DNA from: Vibrio barjaei
GTDB taxonomy: Bacteria; Pseudomonadota; Gammaproteobacteria; Enterobacterales; Vibrionaceae
Length of the DNA: 64,000 bases
Reading direction: 5' to 3'
NCBI RefSeq assembly: GCF_001639065.2
Contig: NZ_LQXO02000009.1
Coordinates: forward strand, 124,001-188,000
Part shown: one piece after another, positions 1-9,405 of the stretch
Position numbering within the stretch: position 1 is the stretch's first letter
How the letters are laid out: each line of letters starts with the position of its first letter
Made by a program: the position numbers and the translations under genes
The notes under the pieces: generated by a model
What the model saw: the letters and a program-made list of their open reading frames with translations, nothing else
Database searches by the model: none
Told to the model about the DNA's origin: nothing

Positions 1-1165
1 CAACGTCAAAGTAGTCCACTTTTGAATCTAGCTGCTGATAATCCAAGCCAATAAGCAAGTTGTGCATCAAGTTGCCCGTATTAAAATTACCGTTTACCTG
101 CGCATCAGACACCCAACCTTTGGACTTTTCATCGGTTAGATAGGCGTTACGACTCAAGGTTCGACCGCCTACAGCTAAGCCAGTACCGTAAGTATTGTGC
201 TGTAGAGCAGAGCCATCCATGTAGCGAGTATTTACTAGTAAGGTCCAGTCATTACTGAATTCATGATTCAGTTTAACCCCGTAGAGGCCGACTTCTTTTT
301 CAAACTTGTTCCAGTTTTGATCGCCGGTGAAGAGGTTTTTGCTGAGATCGCCGTTTGGATTAGGCAGTACCGTGCCGTAGCCTGGCATAGAAGTATAAAT
401 GCCCGCTTTAGGGTCATTTTGATAGTAGGCATTAAAGTTAATCAGTGTTTTGTCGCTGACGTTCCAATCGACAGAAGGTGCGATTAAGTAACGCTCTTCT
501 TCGGAAGTATCTGCCATACCGTCTCTTTTTAGAGCTTTTCCTAAGAAACGGTAATTAAAGTTGCTATCGCCAATCTGGCCGCGAGAGTCGATAGTGAACT
601 CTTTGTGAGCGTGAGAACCACCCGCTACGCTAATGTCTGTAGCGCGCTCTTGTGTTGGTCTCTTGGCCACTAAGTTGACCATACCACCCGGAGGCATCGC
701 TCCATAGAGCACCGATGTTGGACCTTTAAATACTTCGATTTGCTCAACAGCGAACGCATCCACTTGAGGTTGAAGGTTCCATGCATTGTATTGGAGTTGG
801 AGACCGTCGTAATAATTCTGGTAGTTGGTAAAACCGCGTATGTTAAATAGGTCCAGACGACCTACTGCGCCGCCACGCAGCTGAGTATGTACCCCTGGCG
901 TATAACGTAGGGCCTCAGCTACTGAGTTGACGCCGCGCAGATCAAGTGTTTCTCGATCAATGACCGAGATGCTTTGCGGTGTCTCTTCCGGCGTCAGTGA
1001 AGTTTTAGTGGCAGTATTGCGATAAGTCTTACCCAGTACTGTCATTTGCTCGTCGGTTTGAGGTGTTTGACTTGTCTGGTTATCTTCTGCAACTGAAAGT
1101 GTAGGCACGGCGATTAGCATGCTTACGGCCACTGCTATTGGGCTAAGTTTTGTTTTTAACATCAT
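1..1165 (-). CDS. TonB-dependent siderophore receptor, N-terminal part (runs off window)
   Basis: The minus strand reads without a stop from ATGATG at 1165/1162 to the window edge (about 388 residues of a family usually near 700). Visible are a signal peptide ending near PTLSVA, a TonB-box-like segment (EQMTVLG), and a plug domain with TPEETPQSISVIDRE, the FNIRGF motif, EVFKGPTSVLYG and PGGMVNLVAKRP, followed by the first barrel strands. This is the layout of the FhuA/FpvA class of outer-membrane ferric-siderophore receptors, which use TonB energy to import iron chelates. The ligand cannot be told from this part. A Fur-like site lies just upstream, and an AraC-type regulator is encoded upstream on the same strand. 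Confidence 0.9.
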   Translation of the reverse strand, partial: MMLKTKLSPIAVAVSMLIAVPTLSVAEDNQTSQTPQTDEQMTVLGKTYRNTATKTSLTPEETPQSISVIDRETLDLRGVNSVAEALRYTPGVHTQLRGGAVGRLDLFNIRGFTNYQNYYDGLQLQYNAWNLQPQVDAFAVEQIEVFKGPTSVLYGAMPPGGMVNLVAKRPTQERATDISVAGGSHAHKEFTIDSRGQIGDSNFNYRFLGKALKRDGMADTSEEERYLIAPSVDWNVSDKTLINFNAYYQNDPKAGIYTSMPGYGTVLPNPNGDLSKNLFTGDQNWNKFEKEVGLYGVKLNHEFSNDWTLLVNTRYMDGSALQHNTYGTGLAVGGRTLSRNAYLTDEKSKGWVSDAQVNGNFNTGNLMHNLLIGLDYQQLDSKVDYFDV

Positions 1166-1193
1166 AGAAAAGGTTCTTAAAGAGTATGTAAAT

Positions 1194-1212
1194 GTTATTG
1201 ATAATTACTTTT
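1194..1212 (-). promoter_or_regulatory. Probable Fur box upstream of the siderophore receptor
   Basis: The 19 bases GTTATTGATAATTACTTTT match the consensus GATAATGATAATCATTATC at 13 of 19 positions, including the central TGATAAT. The site is about 30 bases upstream of the receptor start, where Fur with iron would repress transcription. The match is by eye only. Confidence 0.6.
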
Positions 1213-1297
1213 ATTTACAATTCTAAGGATTTTGATTCTGTGATACTTAACAATTTGGTGCAAGTTTTTTCTTGGAAACGATTTGTCGAAAGTGCTG

Positions 1298-2185
1298 CTA
1301 TAACGATTGAATAGGTAACCAAAACTCCATTTTGGCGTCGTGGCTTTCCAGTTGATAATCTCTTGGATAACACTCTAGCTCAAATCCCTCCAGACCCATG
1401 TAACCGGAGCTTGGTAGCCAACTTCGCAGTACCCACTCGAGTGTTTTTGGAAACGTAGCGGCAGGCCCTACGTGGGTAATGACGGCATACATCTGTGCAG
1501 GGATGGTAACGTGCTCAAGCTGTGAAATTTGAGAAAATGCTGGGTTATCACTGGCTGCCCAATACACTAGCTGTGAGTTGGGCAATACTCGCACTGTATC
1601 GACAATACCGTAATAGAAGTGATTTGGGGCGACCGAATGTTGCAGTGCGATTTGAGTAAAGGTGCCCCAAATATCGAGAACTTGCTGACTAAATTGTGGA
1701 TTCGCTGCATAGATGGAATCGATGGGCCCATACACTCCCCAAAACTGAGTTTCTGGTTTGCTTTCTATTCGAACGACTTGTGTTGCGGCTTGAGCAAGAG
1801 GCAATTCTGGGCTCATGACTAAAGGTAGCCTGATACCATTAAGTTTGCCTACTAGGCGATATTGTCTTGGAGAGATGGTAAAAAGCTGCTTAAAAGCACG
1901 GCTAAAGCTCACTTCGGAATTAAAACCAAAATCGAGCGCAATGTCGGTGACCTTTTGGTCACTCTTTAAGAGGTACTCTGCTGCGCGGCTGAGTTTTTGT
2001 TCTCGCACGTACTGGGCAAGGTTGTGATTGGTTTGTTCTTGAAACACACGTTGTAACTGCCAGCGAGACCAGCAACTTATATCGGCAAGTTCAGTGACCG
2101 TAAGCGGTTTATCTAAATTCTGATGAATGTAATCAACGATCTTTTCGACGCGATTTAGATGGATAGGTTTTCGCTTTGAGACCAT
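1298..2185 (-). CDS. AraC-family regulator with C-terminal GyrI-like effector domain
   Basis: The protein has about 295 residues. Residues 1-110 hold two AraC-type helix-turn-helix motifs (DKPLTVTELADISCWSRWQLQRVF, paraphrased, and VTDIALDFGFNSEVSFSRAFKQ). The rest resembles the GyrI-like small-molecule-binding domain seen in Rob/SoxS relatives (a segment ending EFWLPIQ). The ORF is open further upstream to 2308, but that extension crosses an intrinsic terminator, so the ATG at 2185 (MVSKRKPIHL) is preferred. The gene precedes and is collinear with the siderophore receptor, so a role in controlling that receptor or its siderophore genes is plausible but inferred. Confidence 0.85.
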   Translation of the reverse strand: MVSKRKPIHLNRVEKIVDYIHQNLDKPLTVTELADISCWSRWQLQRVFQEQTNHNLAQYVREQKLSRAAEYLLKSDQKVTDIALDFGFNSEVSFSRAFKQLFTISPRQYRLVGKLNGIRLPLVMSPELPLAQAATQVVRIESKPETQFWGVYGPIDSIYAANPQFSQQVLDIWGTFTQIALQHSVAPNHFYYGIVDTVRVLPNSQLVYWAASDNPAFSQISQLEHVTIPAQMYAVITHVGPAATFPKTLEWVLRSWLPSSGYMGLEGFELECYPRDYQLESHDAKMEFWLPIQSL

Positions 2186-2270
2186 AACCGAAGTTAACGT
2201 GGTTAAACATCGCACTATCTTGACACTTTTGTCACCGGAGGTCGAATACAACGCACAGTTCGAGAAAAAA

Positions 2271-2302
2271 CAAAACCCTCTATAAAAGAGGGTTTTGTAT
2301 GT
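2271..2302 (-). terminator. Intrinsic terminator after the DUF3545 gene
   Basis: A perfect 10-bp stem CAAAACCCTC / GAGGGTTTTG with a 7-base loop and runs of T or A on both sides. It ends the DUF3545 transcript and shows that the upstream extension of the AraC-type ORF is not real coding sequence. Confidence 0.8.
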
Positions 2303-2368
2303 TATCACTTATGAAGTTTCAGGCTCTTCACAAGCGAAAATTCTTATTGAGATTGAATCAGTGGTGGT

Positions 2369-2554
2369 TTAGAGATCAACGTCATCAATTGAGAAGTCGA
2401 GTCCGATATCCATATCGTTCAGTTCTTTTTGTAAGCGCTGTCTGTCTTTAATGGCTTCAATTTCTCGCCATTTCCTTTTTACCGGTTTAGAGCGTCCTGC
2501 GCGAGCACGTGGAGCACCTAGTTCCGCAATGTCATCCAGTTCAAAGCCTTCCAT
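2369..2554 (-). CDS. DUF3545 family microprotein
   Basis: A 61-residue protein, highly charged, with a basic middle (PVKRKWREIEAIKDRQRLQKEL) and acidic ends (MEGFELDDIAEL and DFSIDDVDL). The KRKWREIEA core is the hallmark of DUF3545, a short family of Vibrio and related gammaproteobacteria with no assigned function. A plausible ribosome-binding site (AGGTAGC) precedes the ATG, and an intrinsic terminator follows, so it looks monocistronic. There are no membrane or secretion signals. Confidence 0.75.
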   Translation of the reverse strand: MEGFELDDIAELGAPRARAGRSKPVKRKWREIEAIKDRQRLQKELNDMDIGLDFSIDDVDL

Positions 2555-3259
2555 AAGCTACCTCTACTATTGTTATTCTCCTCACGGAGACCTTTTAGTA
2601 CCACATTCCAAGGCAGACTAACTTTGATTTGTTTCTCATTTGTTTCGCAAGTATGAAGTTTTTATGCCATTTTGAATGCAACCTCACACTTTTTAGTAAC
2701 TCATTTGTCTAAAAAACAACCGATTGAATCACATTATGAAAAAGAAATTGCTCGGTGAGATTGTTAATACCGTGTGCTGAGAAGGGAGTAGATAGCGAAT
2801 CGTGTGCTACGAGAAAGGTTCTCATTGCGTGATAATGTCTAAAAAGTATTCCATTTGGTAAAACAACGTTCATCCGTTGCTATGTCTAGGCTTGCCCGCA
2901 AACAAGCGAATGCAAAGATGATTACTTGCTATGCTTATTTATTGTTAATAAAACAAGTCGAATTTGATAACGGCAAGTGACCAAGTTGCTTTGTAAAGTG
3001 TTAACTTTTCGTGATTTTATGGTGAAAAATAACAATAATATACCTCTTGTTGCGTATTGATTTTTGCGCGCCATGACTGCAAAATCCGCCCCGTCAAAAA
3101 ATAAGCCGACTTGTGTGTCGTTCCCAATGGGTAAGAAATACAAGCTAAATTGCAGTGAAAAACAGTGGAATTAACAAAACCACATGGATGGGATAACCAC
3201 GCAGTTTAGGACGCACTTGGATGTGCAGCTCGGTACTCTAACTTTAAGTGAGGTTTAAA
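2555..3259. other. About 700-bp intergenic region without a recognised gene
   Basis: AT-rich sequence between the divergent DUF3545 and Na+/alanine symporter genes. Short ORFs here (for example 2922-3143 minus) have no recognisable composition or ribosome-binding site. I looked for the tandem glycine riboswitch known upstream of a V. cholerae Na+/alanine symporter and did not see its conserved cores. The region probably holds both promoters and a long leader for the symporter, but I cannot place a promoter confidently. Confidence 0.5.
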
Positions 3260-4696
3260 GTGACAGACGTTATTAATCTAATGAATGATCTTCTTTGGGG
3301 ATCGATTCTGGTTTACTTACTCGTAGGTGTGGGGATTTACTTTACAGTACGCCTAGGGTTTATTCAGTTCCGCCATTTTGGTCACATGTTCAGTGTGCTA
3401 AAGAACAGCCGTAAAGCAGACAGCGCTGGTATCTCTTCTTTCCAAGCTCTTTGTACCAGTCTTGCAGCACGTGTTGGCACCGGTAATATGGCAGGGGTTG
3501 CCGTTGCGCTAACCGCAGGTGGCCCAGGTGCAATCTTCTGGATGTGGCTCATTGCCATGCTAGGTATGGCGACATCATTTGCTGAAAGTACGCTTGCACA
3601 GTTATACAAAACCAAAGATGACGACGGCAACTACCGTGGTGGTCCTGCATACTACATGGAAAAAGGTTTGGGCATGCGCTGGATGGGCGTGTTGTTCTCA
3701 ATCTTCCTGATTATTGCTTTCGGTTTGGTATTTAATGCCGTACAAGCGAACGCTATTGCGAACGCAATGAACACTGCATTTGGCTTCGACCCTATGATTG
3801 TCGGTGTTGCCATAGTACTTATCTCTGCGTTCGTGATTTTCGGTGGTGTACGTAAGATTGCTCGTACCGCTGAACTTATCGTTCCAATCATGGCGTTGGC
3901 TTATCTTGCGCTTGCGATTGTTGTAATGGTAATGAACCTTGAGAAAGTGCCAGAAGTTATTGCGTATATCTTCAAGAGTGCCTTCGGTCTGCAAGAAGCA
4001 GCTGCTGGTGGTCTAGGCTACGCCATTGCGCAAGCGATGATTCAAGGTATCAAGCGAGGTCTGTTCTCAAACGAAGCTGGTATGGGTTCTGCGCCAAATG
4101 CTGCAGCATCTGCTACGCCTTATCCGCCACACCCTGCTTCACAAGGTTATGTGCAAATGCTTGGTGTGTTTACCGATACCATCGTAATTTGTAGTGCAAC
4201 AGTAGCGATTATCCTGATGTCAGGTGAGTACGTGCCTCACGGTGAAGTGACAGGTATTGAACTGACTCAACGTGCATTGAGTTCACAAGTGGGTGAGTGG
4301 GGTGGCATTTTTGTTGCTGTGGCGATTTTCTTCTTCGCATTCACATCAATCATTGCTAACTACTCTTACGCAGAAACCAACCTTATCTTCCTAGAGCACA
4401 ACCATAAAGCGGGTCTTGGCCTGTTCCGTATTATCGTACTGGGTATGGTAATGTTTGGCTCAGTAGCGACTCTGCCAATGGTTTGGGCTTTGGCCGATGT
4501 TTCGATGGGCCTGATGGCTATTGTTAACTTGATTGCGATTATCTTGCTATCGGGCATCGTGATTAAGCTTGCTAAAGATTACAACAGACAGCTAAAAGCG
4601 GGCAAAGTGCCTACATTTGATGCTAACGACTACCCTGAACTTAAGTCTCAACTTGAGGAAGGTATTTGGTATAGCAAAGAGACAGATAACAAGTAA
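3260..4696 (+). CDS. Sodium/alanine (AGCS) symporter
   Basis: The protein has 478 residues and about ten hydrophobic helices. Family signatures are present: GTGNMAGVAVALTAGGPGAIFW near residue 80 (paraphrased), GGPAYYMEKGLG, and GLFSNEAGMGSAPNAAA in the middle. AGCS carriers import alanine or glycine with Na+ through the inner membrane. The GTG at 3260 is chosen because GTGAGG ends 6 bases before it; the upstream GTG at 3248 is part of that ribosome-binding site. The gene is monocistronic, with a terminator right after its stop. Confidence 0.92.
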   Translation: MTDVINLMNDLLWGSILVYLLVGVGIYFTVRLGFIQFRHFGHMFSVLKNSRKADSAGISSFQALCTSLAARVGTGNMAGVAVALTAGGPGAIFWMWLIAMLGMATSFAESTLAQLYKTKDDDGNYRGGPAYYMEKGLGMRWMGVLFSIFLIIAFGLVFNAVQANAIANAMNTAFGFDPMIVGVAIVLISAFVIFGGVRKIARTAELIVPIMALAYLALAIVVMVMNLEKVPEVIAYIFKSAFGLQEAAAGGLGYAIAQAMIQGIKRGLFSNEAGMGSAPNAAASATPYPPHPASQGYVQMLGVFTDTIVICSATVAIILMSGEYVPHGEVTGIELTQRALSSQVGEWGGIFVAVAIFFFAFTSIIANYSYAETNLIFLEHNHKAGLGLFRIIVLGMVMFGSVATLPMVWALADVSMGLMAIVNLIAIILLSGIVIKLAKDYNRQLKAGKVPTFDANDYPELKSQLEEGIWYSKETDNK

Positions 4697-4724
4697 TCAC
4701 TTTTACCTATCTCAAAAATAGATT

Positions 4725-4767
4725 AAGCCATGCACTATTTGATTGAAGAAAGTGCTTGGCTTTTTTT
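4725..4767 (+). terminator. Terminator of the AGCS symporter gene
   Basis: The arms AAGCCATGCACT and AGTGCTTGGCTT pair with one mismatch, followed by eight T. It lies between the symporter stop and yaaA. Confidence 0.75.
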
Positions 4768-4803
4768 ATACTGGGTAAAACCATTATTAAAAAGAGTACA
4801 GTC

Positions 4804-5577
4804 ATGCTTATCGTTGTTTCACCAGCAAAGACCTTAGATTACGAGTCACCACTCGCAACCGAGCGATTCACTCAACCAGAACTTGTCGAGCAGTCTGCGG
4901 AGCTTATCGAAGTGTGCCGCAAGCTAACGCCTGCTGATGTATCAGCGTTGATGAAAGTCAGCGATAAGATCGCAGGGCTGAATGTGGCTCGATTTGAACA
5001 ATGGTCTCCGACATTCACCACTGATAATGCTCGTCCAGCCATTCTGGCTTTCAAAGGCGATGTGTACACGGGCTTAGCCGCAGAGACGTTATCTGAAGAT
5101 GATTTTGACTACGCACAGCAGCACCTGCGTATGCTGTCTGGTCTTTACGGTCTTTTAAAGCCATTAGACTTAATGCAGCCATATCGTCTAGAGATGGGAA
5201 CCAAGCTCGCTAACGCACGTGGGACCAACCTTTATCAGTTCTGGGGCAATATTATTACTGATAAGCTGAATGAAGCTTTGAATGTTCAAGGTGATAATGT
5301 GTTAATCAATCTTGCCTCGAACGAATACTTTAAAGCGGTAAAGCCTAAGCAGTTAGACGGCAAAGTTATTACTCCGGTCTTTAAAGACTGTAAGAACGGT
5401 CAATATAAAGTGATCAGTTTCTACGCTAAAAAGGCGCGAGGTATGATGGCTCGTTATATTATTGACAACCGCATTGACTCTATTGAAAAACTCACCGCAT
5501 TTGATGTGGCGGGTTACTACTTTGTTGAAGAAGAGTCGACGGCAACAGAGCTAGTTTTCAAGCGAGAAGAGCAGTAA
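4804..5577 (+). CDS. yaaA: Peroxide stress protein YaaA (DUF328/UPF0246)
   Basis: A 257-residue cytosolic protein beginning [16 protein letters not shown], the invariant start of the YaaA family. Other conserved blocks are [33 protein letters not shown] and [21 protein letters not shown] (cited in part). E. coli YaaA is induced by OxyR, binds DNA and limits intracellular iron during peroxide stress. The in-frame upstream start at 4756 lies inside the preceding terminator, so the ATG at 4804, with AAGAG upstream, is used. The gene is flanked by terminators and so appears to be transcribed alone. Confidence 0.93.
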   Translation: MLIVVSPAKTLDYESPLATERFTQPELVEQSAELIEVCRKLTPADVSALMKVSDKIAGLNVARFEQWSPTFTTDNARPAILAFKGDVYTGLAAETLSEDDFDYAQQHLRMLSGLYGLLKPLDLMQPYRLEMGTKLANARGTNLYQFWGNIITDKLNEALNVQGDNVLINLASNEYFKAVKPKQLDGKVITPVFKDCKNGQYKVISFYAKKARGMMARYIIDNRIDSIEKLTAFDVAGYYFVEEESTATELVFKREEQ

Positions 5578-5620
5578 GTTTCTTTTCCTGCTTCGCGTGA
5601 TTACAGGTTACAACAATGAA

Positions 5621-5656
5621 AAAAGGCTCTAATGTTTCATCATTAGAGCCTTTTAG
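5621..5656. terminator. Bidirectional terminator between yaaA and srmB
   Basis: A perfect 14-bp stem AAAAGGCTCTAATG / CATTAGAGCCTTTT with a 6-base loop between convergent genes. It serves both strands. Confidence 0.88.
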
Positions 5657-5676
5657 ATTATTGAGAGAAAGTTAAC

Positions 5677-6900
5677 TTACTTCTTCTTGCCATTTTTCTT
5701 TTTCACGGCTTTTTTCTTGTCTTCTTTCTTCTTCTTTTTCTTAAACACAGGCTTTTTGTGTGTAGGACGTAAGCCATCAATAAAGCGCTCTTTTATCAGC
5801 TCTTTAGTGTAACGACCTACACGATCCATCATTGGCTGGTCGTGAGCTTCCACAATAGAGATTGCTGTACCTTTTTTACCAGCACGTGCAGTACGGCCAA
5901 TACGGTGCAGATAAACATCAGCACTGCGTGGTAGGTCGTAGTTGATCACGTGTGAAACGTCGGGAAGGTCAATACCACGAGCAGCAACATCAGTTGCCAG
6001 TAGGATATTCACGCTACCGTCACGGAAACGGCTGATCGCATTGTTACGGCGATCTTGAGGCATTTCACCTTGAATCCATGAGCATGGGATTTGTGCACTG
6101 TCTAGTTGCTGACGAAGTTCACCTAAGCGTTCACGGGTCTTTAAAAATACGATAGTGCGCTGAGCTTGTTCAGTGAGTATATGCTTGAGCAATGCCAGTT
6201 TGTGCTCAGCATTGTCGGCACGGTGATACCACTGAGTGATTTTTTTACGTTCACGCGTTGATGGCTCTGCAGAAATCTCAGCAGGAGCTTTCAGTAGATC
6301 GGCAGTGAAGCCTTCTACACCACGACCTTCCAATGTGGCAGAGAACAGTAACGTTTGCTTGCGCCATCGGCATTCTGCAGACAAGCGGTCTACGGTTGGC
6401 CCAAAACCAAGGTCGAGCATGCGGTCTGCTTCGTCCAATACCAACCACTCAATCGCGCGGCAATCAAAACGCTCTGATTCGATGTATTCCATCAGACGTC
6501 CTGGTGTCGCTACCACGATATCTTGGGTTTGAGCGAGCGTGTCAGCATGAGTGTCGTAAGTCACGCCACCAGTAATGGTAGCTACTTTCAGACGGGTGTG
6601 TTTTGCCAGAGCTTTGGTGTGCTCAGCCACTTGCATCGCTAGCTCACGTGTTGGCGTTAAAACTAGAATACGCGCAGGGCCAGCTTTTTTGCGTGGAAAA
6701 TCCAGCAGATATTGAATCGCTGGAATAGCAAAGGAAGCGGTTTTACCAGTCCCTGTTGGCGCTGAGGCTAAGATGTCTTTGGCATCAAGTGCTTGTGGGA
6801 TAGCCTGTGCTTGGATCTCTGTAGGGCGGCTATAGCCCATTTCCTCTATCGCTTCTAAAAGGACAGGATCTAAATCTAATTCAGCGAAGGTTCTGATCAC
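5677..6900 (-). CDS. srmB: DEAD-box ATP-dependent RNA helicase SrmB
   Basis: 407 residues with the full DEAD-box set: F-x17-Q motif region near residue 5-30, APTGTGKT at 47-54, PTRELA, GG, TPGR, DEAD, SAT, and in the second lobe HRIGRTARAG. Blocks such as LLDFPRKKAGPARIL and STRERKKITQWYHRAD match SrmB rather than RhlE or DeaD. SrmB helps early assembly of the large ribosomal subunit. The C-terminus is a lysine-rich tail of about 35 residues typical of RNA-binding extensions. trmN is upstream on the same strand, 99 bp away; in E. coli these two genes are divergent, so the arrangement differs here. Confidence 0.93.
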   Translation of the reverse strand: MIRTFAELDLDPVLLEAIEEMGYSRPTEIQAQAIPQALDAKDILASAPTGTGKTASFAIPAIQYLLDFPRKKAGPARILVLTPTRELAMQVAEHTKALAKHTRLKVATITGGVTYDTHADTLAQTQDIVVATPGRLMEYIESERFDCRAIEWLVLDEADRMLDLGFGPTVDRLSAECRWRKQTLLFSATLEGRGVEGFTADLLKAPAEISAEPSTRERKKITQWYHRADNAEHKLALLKHILTEQAQRTIVFLKTRERLGELRQQLDSAQIPCSWIQGEMPQDRRNNAISRFRDGSVNILLATDVAARGIDLPDVSHVINYDLPRSADVYLHRIGRTARAGKKGTAISIVEAHDQPMMDRVGRYTKELIKERFIDGLRPTHKKPVFKKKKKKEDKKKAVKKKNGKKK

Positions 6901-6999
6901 TATGGTGTCTCCACAAGACGTAAGTTAGCCCTGAGCAAAAAAACAGCAATCAGGGGAAAAGTAGGGCGGCTATTATACTCAAACAGAGCCAGAGCGCAC

Positions 7000-7722
7000 T
7001 TACATTTTAAGGTAAAAGTCTTTGGTTAGGGCAATAAAGTCTTTGGAATAGCCCCCAGTCTCGGAATGAATGATCAAATGCTCTGTATTTAATGAGATTG
7101 CTTGTTTGCAAAGGGTAAATAGAAGTCGGTGACACGGCTTTTTTGTTGTCGATTGGATTTGGCAAATTCGGTTTAAATGCCAGCCTTTTTGTTGTGCGAT
7201 ATCAATAAACTGTTCGCCCTCTACTTTAGGCAGAACAAAACTGGCTTCGCCCTCGTCCGATAACAGATTAAAACAGGCATCGAGTAATTGATCGTGAGAG
7301 AGTGTATCAGTGTGGCGGGCTGTTGCTCGGTGCTGGTTCTTAGATTGCTTACCACTATTAAAATATGGTGGGTTGCAGATAATGCCACTAAATGACTCAG
7401 AAAATGGTGTAGTTAACACATCACTATGAAGAAGAGATACTCTTGAATGCCAAGGTGAGCGATTGATATTGATCTCGGCATCTTGAATCGCCACTGCATC
7501 AATATCGATAGAGGTGATTTGAGCGTCGCTATATCGCTGAGCAATCATTAAGGATAGTAAACCTGTCCCCGTTCCAATATCCAAAATATGTGTTGAATCG
7601 CGGTATTGTGCCCACGCTCCTAATAACACTCCGTCAGTGCTCACTGGCATGCCGGAATGACCATCGTGGATGGAGAACTGTTTGAACTGAAAACCTTTGG
7701 TTTTTGTTGTGCTAGAAGTCAT
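7000..7722 (-). CDS. trmN: tRNA1(Val) (adenine(37)-N6)-methyltransferase
   Basis: A 240-residue class I SAM methyltransferase of the TrmN6/YfiC family. It has the N-terminal FKQFSIHDGHSGMPVSTDGVLLGAW block (cited in part), the SAM-binding ILDIGTGTGLLSLMIAQR, and the catalytic NPPYF motif of N6-adenine methylases. In E. coli the enzyme methylates A37 of tRNA-Val. It sits next to srmB as in enterobacteria. The start is the ATG at 7722. Confidence 0.9.
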   Translation of the reverse strand: MTSSTTKTKGFQFKQFSIHDGHSGMPVSTDGVLLGAWAQYRDSTHILDIGTGTGLLSLMIAQRYSDAQITSIDIDAVAIQDAEININRSPWHSRVSLLHSDVLTTPFSESFSGIICNPPYFNSGKQSKNQHRATARHTDTLSHDQLLDACFNLLSDEGEASFVLPKVEGEQFIDIAQQKGWHLNRICQIQSTTKKPCHRLLFTLCKQAISLNTEHLIIHSETGGYSKDFIALTKDFYLKM

Positions 7723-8019
7723 GGTTTATTTTGTTAATCGTTTGCTTTTGAGTAAATATCACTATTGTTAAATAATTGAGTAGTGATATGTTCTGTCTGT
7801 GATCGACTTGTTTGAATTTTAGGTTAGTATAAATAATTGCTTATTTGTTTTAATCTAGAGAATCTAACTGCTTTTTAAAGGTCAAAGCAAATTAATGTAG
7901 TGTTTATTTCTATATCTATTGCTTATTGACTAGTGATTCGTCATCATGCCCGCCTTATTTTTACGGTAGAGCAAAGACTTTTCCGGCTAACACACAACAT
8001 AACAAGTAAGGGCATATCT

Positions 8020-9330
8020 GTGAAACAGACGTTGAAAACAACAGATATTATAGCAGTCGGCTTTATGCTGTTTGCATTTTTCCTTGGCGCGGGAAACATC
8101 ATCTTCCCTCCATTGGCAGGTCAATTAGCGGGTGATCATTTATTACCAGCAATGACTGGCTTCCTTCTCACTGCTGTAGGTCTTCCTCTTATTACCATTA
8201 TTGCCGTTGCAGTGGCTGGGGGCTCATGGGAGCACTTGACTAAGGATCTTCCTAAACGAGCGGCAACATTGATTGCTGTACTCATCTTTATCATTATTGG
8301 ACCTGCATTTGCAGCGCCACGTACTGGCTTAGTGGCTTATGAAATGGCCGTTCGTCCATTCTTTGCTGACGCTGCTCAAATGCACCTGACTGTGTTCTCA
8401 ATCCTGTTCTTTGCTATCGCCATGGCATTTGCTTGGTCTCAAGGCAAGTTGATTGATGTGATTGGTAAAGTGCTAACGCCTGTGCTGTTTGTTGGTTTGA
8501 TTGTGTTGGCTGGCGCGGTATTCATTGATCCTCAAGGTGAAATGATTGCGCCGGTAGGCGATTATCTTACTCAACCTCTGACTAAAGGTTTCCTAGAAGG
8601 TTATAACACCATGGATACGTTTGGTTCACTGATGTTCGGTATGTTGATCGTCGATGCGCTTCGCAAGAAAGGCATTACGGAACAAGCGGCAACGACTAAG
8701 TATTTAATCAGCTCAGCGCTTATTGCTGCGGCTGGTCTGGCGTTTGTTTATATCTCTCTATTCTACTTAGGCGCGACCAGTGCGACAGTGGCAGCAGGAG
8801 CTGACAACGGCGGTGCGATTCTAAGTCAATATGTTCAAGCGCTATTTGGTCCATACGGTCAAATCGTGTTATCAGTAATTGTATTACTGGCTTGTCTAAC
8901 AACAGCAATTGGCCTGATCTCTGCGTGTTCTGATTACTTCAGCTCACTCACGTCTATCAGCTATCACAAGTGGGTCATCATTATCGGCGTTGCTTGTGCA
9001 ACCGTGGCGAACATCGGCCTAGCTCAGCTTATTTCGCTGTCTGTACCGGTTCTGTTTGCACTTTACCCAGTAGCTATTGCATTGGTTGCCTTGACGTTTG
9101 CACGCAAGAAACTAGCAAACCCTAAACTGGCGTATCGTGTGGTGGTACTTGTTGCACTGACTTTCGCACTGATTGATGCTGCAAAAGTATCGGGTATCGA
9201 TGTATCGTTCTTCAACGTGCTACCACTGTTTAGTGTTGGTATGGGTTGGGTAATGCCAACATTTGCAGCGATTATCTGCATGTGTTTCATTGGTCGAAAT
9301 GATCAAGAATTCACGCAAGAAACGGCGTAG
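8020..9330 (+). CDS. brnQ: Branched-chain amino acid carrier BrnQ (LIVCS family)
   Basis: 436 residues and about twelve membrane helices, with the family opening FMLFAFFLGAGNIIFPP near residue 16 and the conserved GPAFAAPRTGLVAYE and DTFGSLMFGMLIVDA segments. BrnQ imports leucine, isoleucine and valine with Na+ across the inner membrane. The ORF is open 29 codons further upstream, but the GTG at 8020 (MKQTLKTTD) follows TAAGG at good spacing and gives the usual family length. It is monocistronic, ending at a shared terminator with fldB. Confidence 0.92.
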   Translation: MKQTLKTTDIIAVGFMLFAFFLGAGNIIFPPLAGQLAGDHLLPAMTGFLLTAVGLPLITIIAVAVAGGSWEHLTKDLPKRAATLIAVLIFIIIGPAFAAPRTGLVAYEMAVRPFFADAAQMHLTVFSILFFAIAMAFAWSQGKLIDVIGKVLTPVLFVGLIVLAGAVFIDPQGEMIAPVGDYLTQPLTKGFLEGYNTMDTFGSLMFGMLIVDALRKKGITEQAATTKYLISSALIAAAGLAFVYISLFYLGATSATVAAGADNGGAILSQYVQALFGPYGQIVLSVIVLLACLTTAIGLISACSDYFSSLTSISYHKWVIIIGVACATVANIGLAQLISLSVPVLFALYPVAIALVALTFARKKLANPKLAYRVVVLVALTFALIDAAKVSGIDVSFFNVLPLFSVGMGWVMPTFAAIICMCFIGRNDQEFTQETA

Positions 9331-9346
9331 TTTACTGATTGATTAC

Positions 9347-9379
9347 AAAAATGGCGCTTCTTATGAAGCGCCATTTTTT
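9347..9379. terminator. Bidirectional terminator between brnQ and fldB
   Basis: A 14-bp perfect stem AAAAATGGCGCTTC / GAAGCGCCATTTTT with a TTAT loop between convergent genes. Confidence 0.88.
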
Positions 9380-9405
9380 ATGCGTGAGAATGTACAGAGT
9401 AGGGT

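Noticed and set aside
2555..3259. Possible tandem glycine riboswitch ahead of the Na+/alanine symporter
   Set aside because: The long leader and gene type fit the V. cholerae example, but I could not find the conserved purine-rich and GGxGC-type cores of either aptamer.
3382..3994. Three minus-strand ORFs inside the symporter gene
   Set aside because: Antisense shadows with no ribosome sites and no family features.
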